A DNA stretch of 64,000 nt from Candidatus Goldiibacteriota bacterium HGW-Goldbacteria-1 (GTDB taxonomy: Bacteria > Oederibacteriota > PGYV01), in NCBI GenBank assembly GCA_002839855.1, contig PGYV01000003.1, positions 62,001 through 126,000 of the forward strand, in the 5' to 3' direction. Positions 62,974-64,000 of this stretch are shown here, piece by piece. The notes under the pieces were generated by a model, which saw nothing but the letters and a program-made list of their open reading frames with translations, did no database searches and had not been told where the DNA came from. The position numbers and the translations under genes were made by a program. Within the stretch, counting starts at the first letter, position 1. Each line of letters begins with the position of its first letter.

Positions 62974-63021
62974 TTTAGATTAAATAAAAAATATGATAGT
63001 TAAATAAACAAAAGGGAAAAT

Positions 63022-63801
63022 ATGAGAAAAACAAGGTTATTAAATTTTACAATCACATTAATAATCATCTTTTTTAGCGCTGTATTGATTTCGGCCGCTA
63101 ATGAAAGTAAAAAGGATCCGGAATACTTGCGTGATATCGGTGAAAAACTGGTTAAGTGCCTGTTTTTTAATCAATGTACAAAGCCGGCAATGGAACAGAG
63201 AAAATCTGAAGAAATAGAACGTGTTATAGAACAGAGAATTGTTAAATATGGAAAATACAAGTATTTCATGGCTGAGAAGTATATTGTTAACGATGAATAT
63301 GCAAGCGTGTATTTTAGGTATAAGCAAGAAAAGTTGAAAGGCGTAGTAAGAGTAAATGTTGATTATGATGCCGAACCATGGTATCAGATAGAAAGTTTGG
63401 AATTTTTAGCTGATAAAAAATCCATTCCTGAAAATGCAAGTGCATTTGTTACTTCATCCCAAAAAGTGATGTTTACGTTTCCTGAAAAAAGAAGCAAAGA
63501 CACATATGGTTTTAAAACCGTGAATAATAACAAAAAAAGCAGCAAAAGTGGCAATAAGAAACAGGGCGTGGTCTCGCTTGAGTGGAATTGTAACGAAAAC
63601 AAAAAGTATTGTGTCTATTTTAGTGAAGTTAAGGGGCGTGGTTATAGTAAAGCAAACGAGAAATTTATTGATAAATGCAGTTATACGGTAGAGGACTTAA
63701 TTCCGGGAAAGAAGTATTATTTTGTTTTGACTGAAATCACAGATGATGTTTTGCCTATAGAGTCGCCCTTTTCGAAAGAGATATCCGGGAAAGCATATTA
63801 A
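63022..63801 (+). CDS. Exported protein of unknown function with an FnIII-like end
   Basis: A 259-residue protein with a signal peptide (RLLNFTITLIIIFFSAVLISAA). The central part is charged and mixed. The last 75 residues (VSLEWNCNENKKYCVYFSEVKG...CSYTVEDLIPGKKYYFVLTEITD) have the strand pattern of a fibronectin type III domain, the same type seen in the PorV-like protein at 32442. A Ser/Lys/Asn-rich linker separates them. Its family is otherwise unknown. Confidence 0.6.
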   Translation: MRKTRLLNFTITLIIIFFSAVLISAANESKKDPEYLRDIGEKLVKCLFFNQCTKPAMEQRKSEEIERVIEQRIVKYGKYKYFMAEKYIVNDEYASVYFRYKQEKLKGVVRVNVDYDAEPWYQIESLEFLADKKSIPENASAFVTSSQKVMFTFPEKRSKDTYGFKTVNNNKKSSKSGNKKQGVVSLEWNCNENKKYCVYFSEVKGRGYSKANEKFIDKCSYTVEDLIPGKKYYFVLTEITDDVLPIESPFSKEISGKAY

Positions 63802-63856
63802 CATTATACGGCGCTGAATCATATGCAGTTAAAATCTAATTAGTTTAAAGGATAAT

Positions 63857-64000
63857 ATGAGATTAATTCAAAGGATATACTCGGCAAAAGTTATAATTGC
63901 AATGTATGTAACATTATTAATTATTCTTTCGGTAATAATGGGTGATATGCTTATTAGAAAAACATACAATTACTCGGCTAAGTCCCGTTATAAAAAAATA
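63857..64000 (+). CDS. 5' end of a membrane-protein gene cut by the window edge
   Basis: The ATG at 63857 follows TAAAGGATAAT. The 48 visible codons start with a short basic stretch (MRLIQRIYSAK) and a hydrophobic helix (VIIAMYVTLLIILSVIMGDMLI), then a basic, Tyr-rich sequence to the edge. It looks like a single-pass or first-helix membrane protein. Nothing more can be said from the fragment. Confidence 0.55.
   Translation, partial: MRLIQRIYSAKVIIAMYVTLLIILSVIMGDMLIRKTYNYSAKSRYKKI

Overview
This is one contiguous stretch of a bacterial chromosome with moderate GC. Genes are tightly packed, mostly on the + strand, with many 1-11 nt start/stop overlaps. Lipoproteins, PorV/PorQ-like outer-membrane barrels, PilZ proteins, type IV-type pilins, O-antigen-ligase-like proteins and secreted proteins with long Thr-x-Thr tracts and FlgD/sorting-type C-terminal domains point to a diderm from an uncultured candidate phylum. 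My best guess is something like Goldbacteria or a neighbouring FCB/PVC-type lineage. That placement is inference. There is no rRNA, phage, IS element, CRISPR array or plasmid signature, so this reads as a normal chromosome carrying unusual surface genes.

Layout. 1-11.7 kb: end of a small membrane-associated gene, an MFS transporter on the minus strand, a 2,732-residue Thr-rich surface protein, a PorV-like barrel and a LysM lipoprotein. 11.7-15.6 kb: DUF374 acyltransferase, Rel (p)ppGpp enzyme, methyltransferase, a shared bidirectional terminator and rpmB. 15.7-21.1 kb: a second Thr-rich/PQQ-propeller secreted protein, a SUMF1-like lipoprotein and a TPR lipoprotein. 21.2-26.4 kb: GAF membrane pair, rsmI, spoVS, rpiB, glyA. 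26.4-35.2 kb: two pilins around a HAMP protein, two Wzy_C/TPR membrane proteins around nrdR, then three envelope proteins. 35.2-43.0 kb: accA, amidase, GerMN lipoprotein-like protein, valS, nadC, birA, and on the minus strand a Nudix hydrolase and 5-formyl-THF cyclo-ligase. 43.2-49.6 kb: PilZ doublet, ClC, cation/proton antiporter, DUF5752 plus TreT-like glycosyltransferase. 49.6-53.0 kb: der, plsY, gpsA, merR. 53.1-53.7 kb: a tRNA-Pro locus preceded by three tandem hairpin elements. 53.8-64 kb: barrel-like protein, acyP, a group 2-like sigma factor, apt, a GT-C-like membrane protein, lipoproteins, a DUF2330 protein and a truncated membrane gene.

The most unusual item is the tRNA-Pro locus at 53,081-53,722. 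A good promoter precedes three tandem units of 94-97 bp. Each starts with the same 12 nt that begin the two downstream tRNA-Pro genes, but the rest of the tRNA is replaced by a strong hairpin. The layout recalls, in mirror image, the repeats that carry tRNA 3' ends at the E. coli tyrT locus. I know of no described family of this form.

Other themes. Sigma70-type promoters (TTGnnn, 16-17 bp, TATAAT-like) can be read before many transcription units. Two minus-strand genes have promoters so close to the ATG that their mRNAs should be leaderless or nearly so. The der promoter would start transcription right at an intrinsic-terminator hairpin. The pilin/Wzy_C cluster fits pilin or surface-protein O-glycosylation. 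The Thr-rich proteins and PorV-like barrels fit a surface export route related to type IX secretion. Several start codons were chosen from ribosome-binding sites rather than the longest reading frame.
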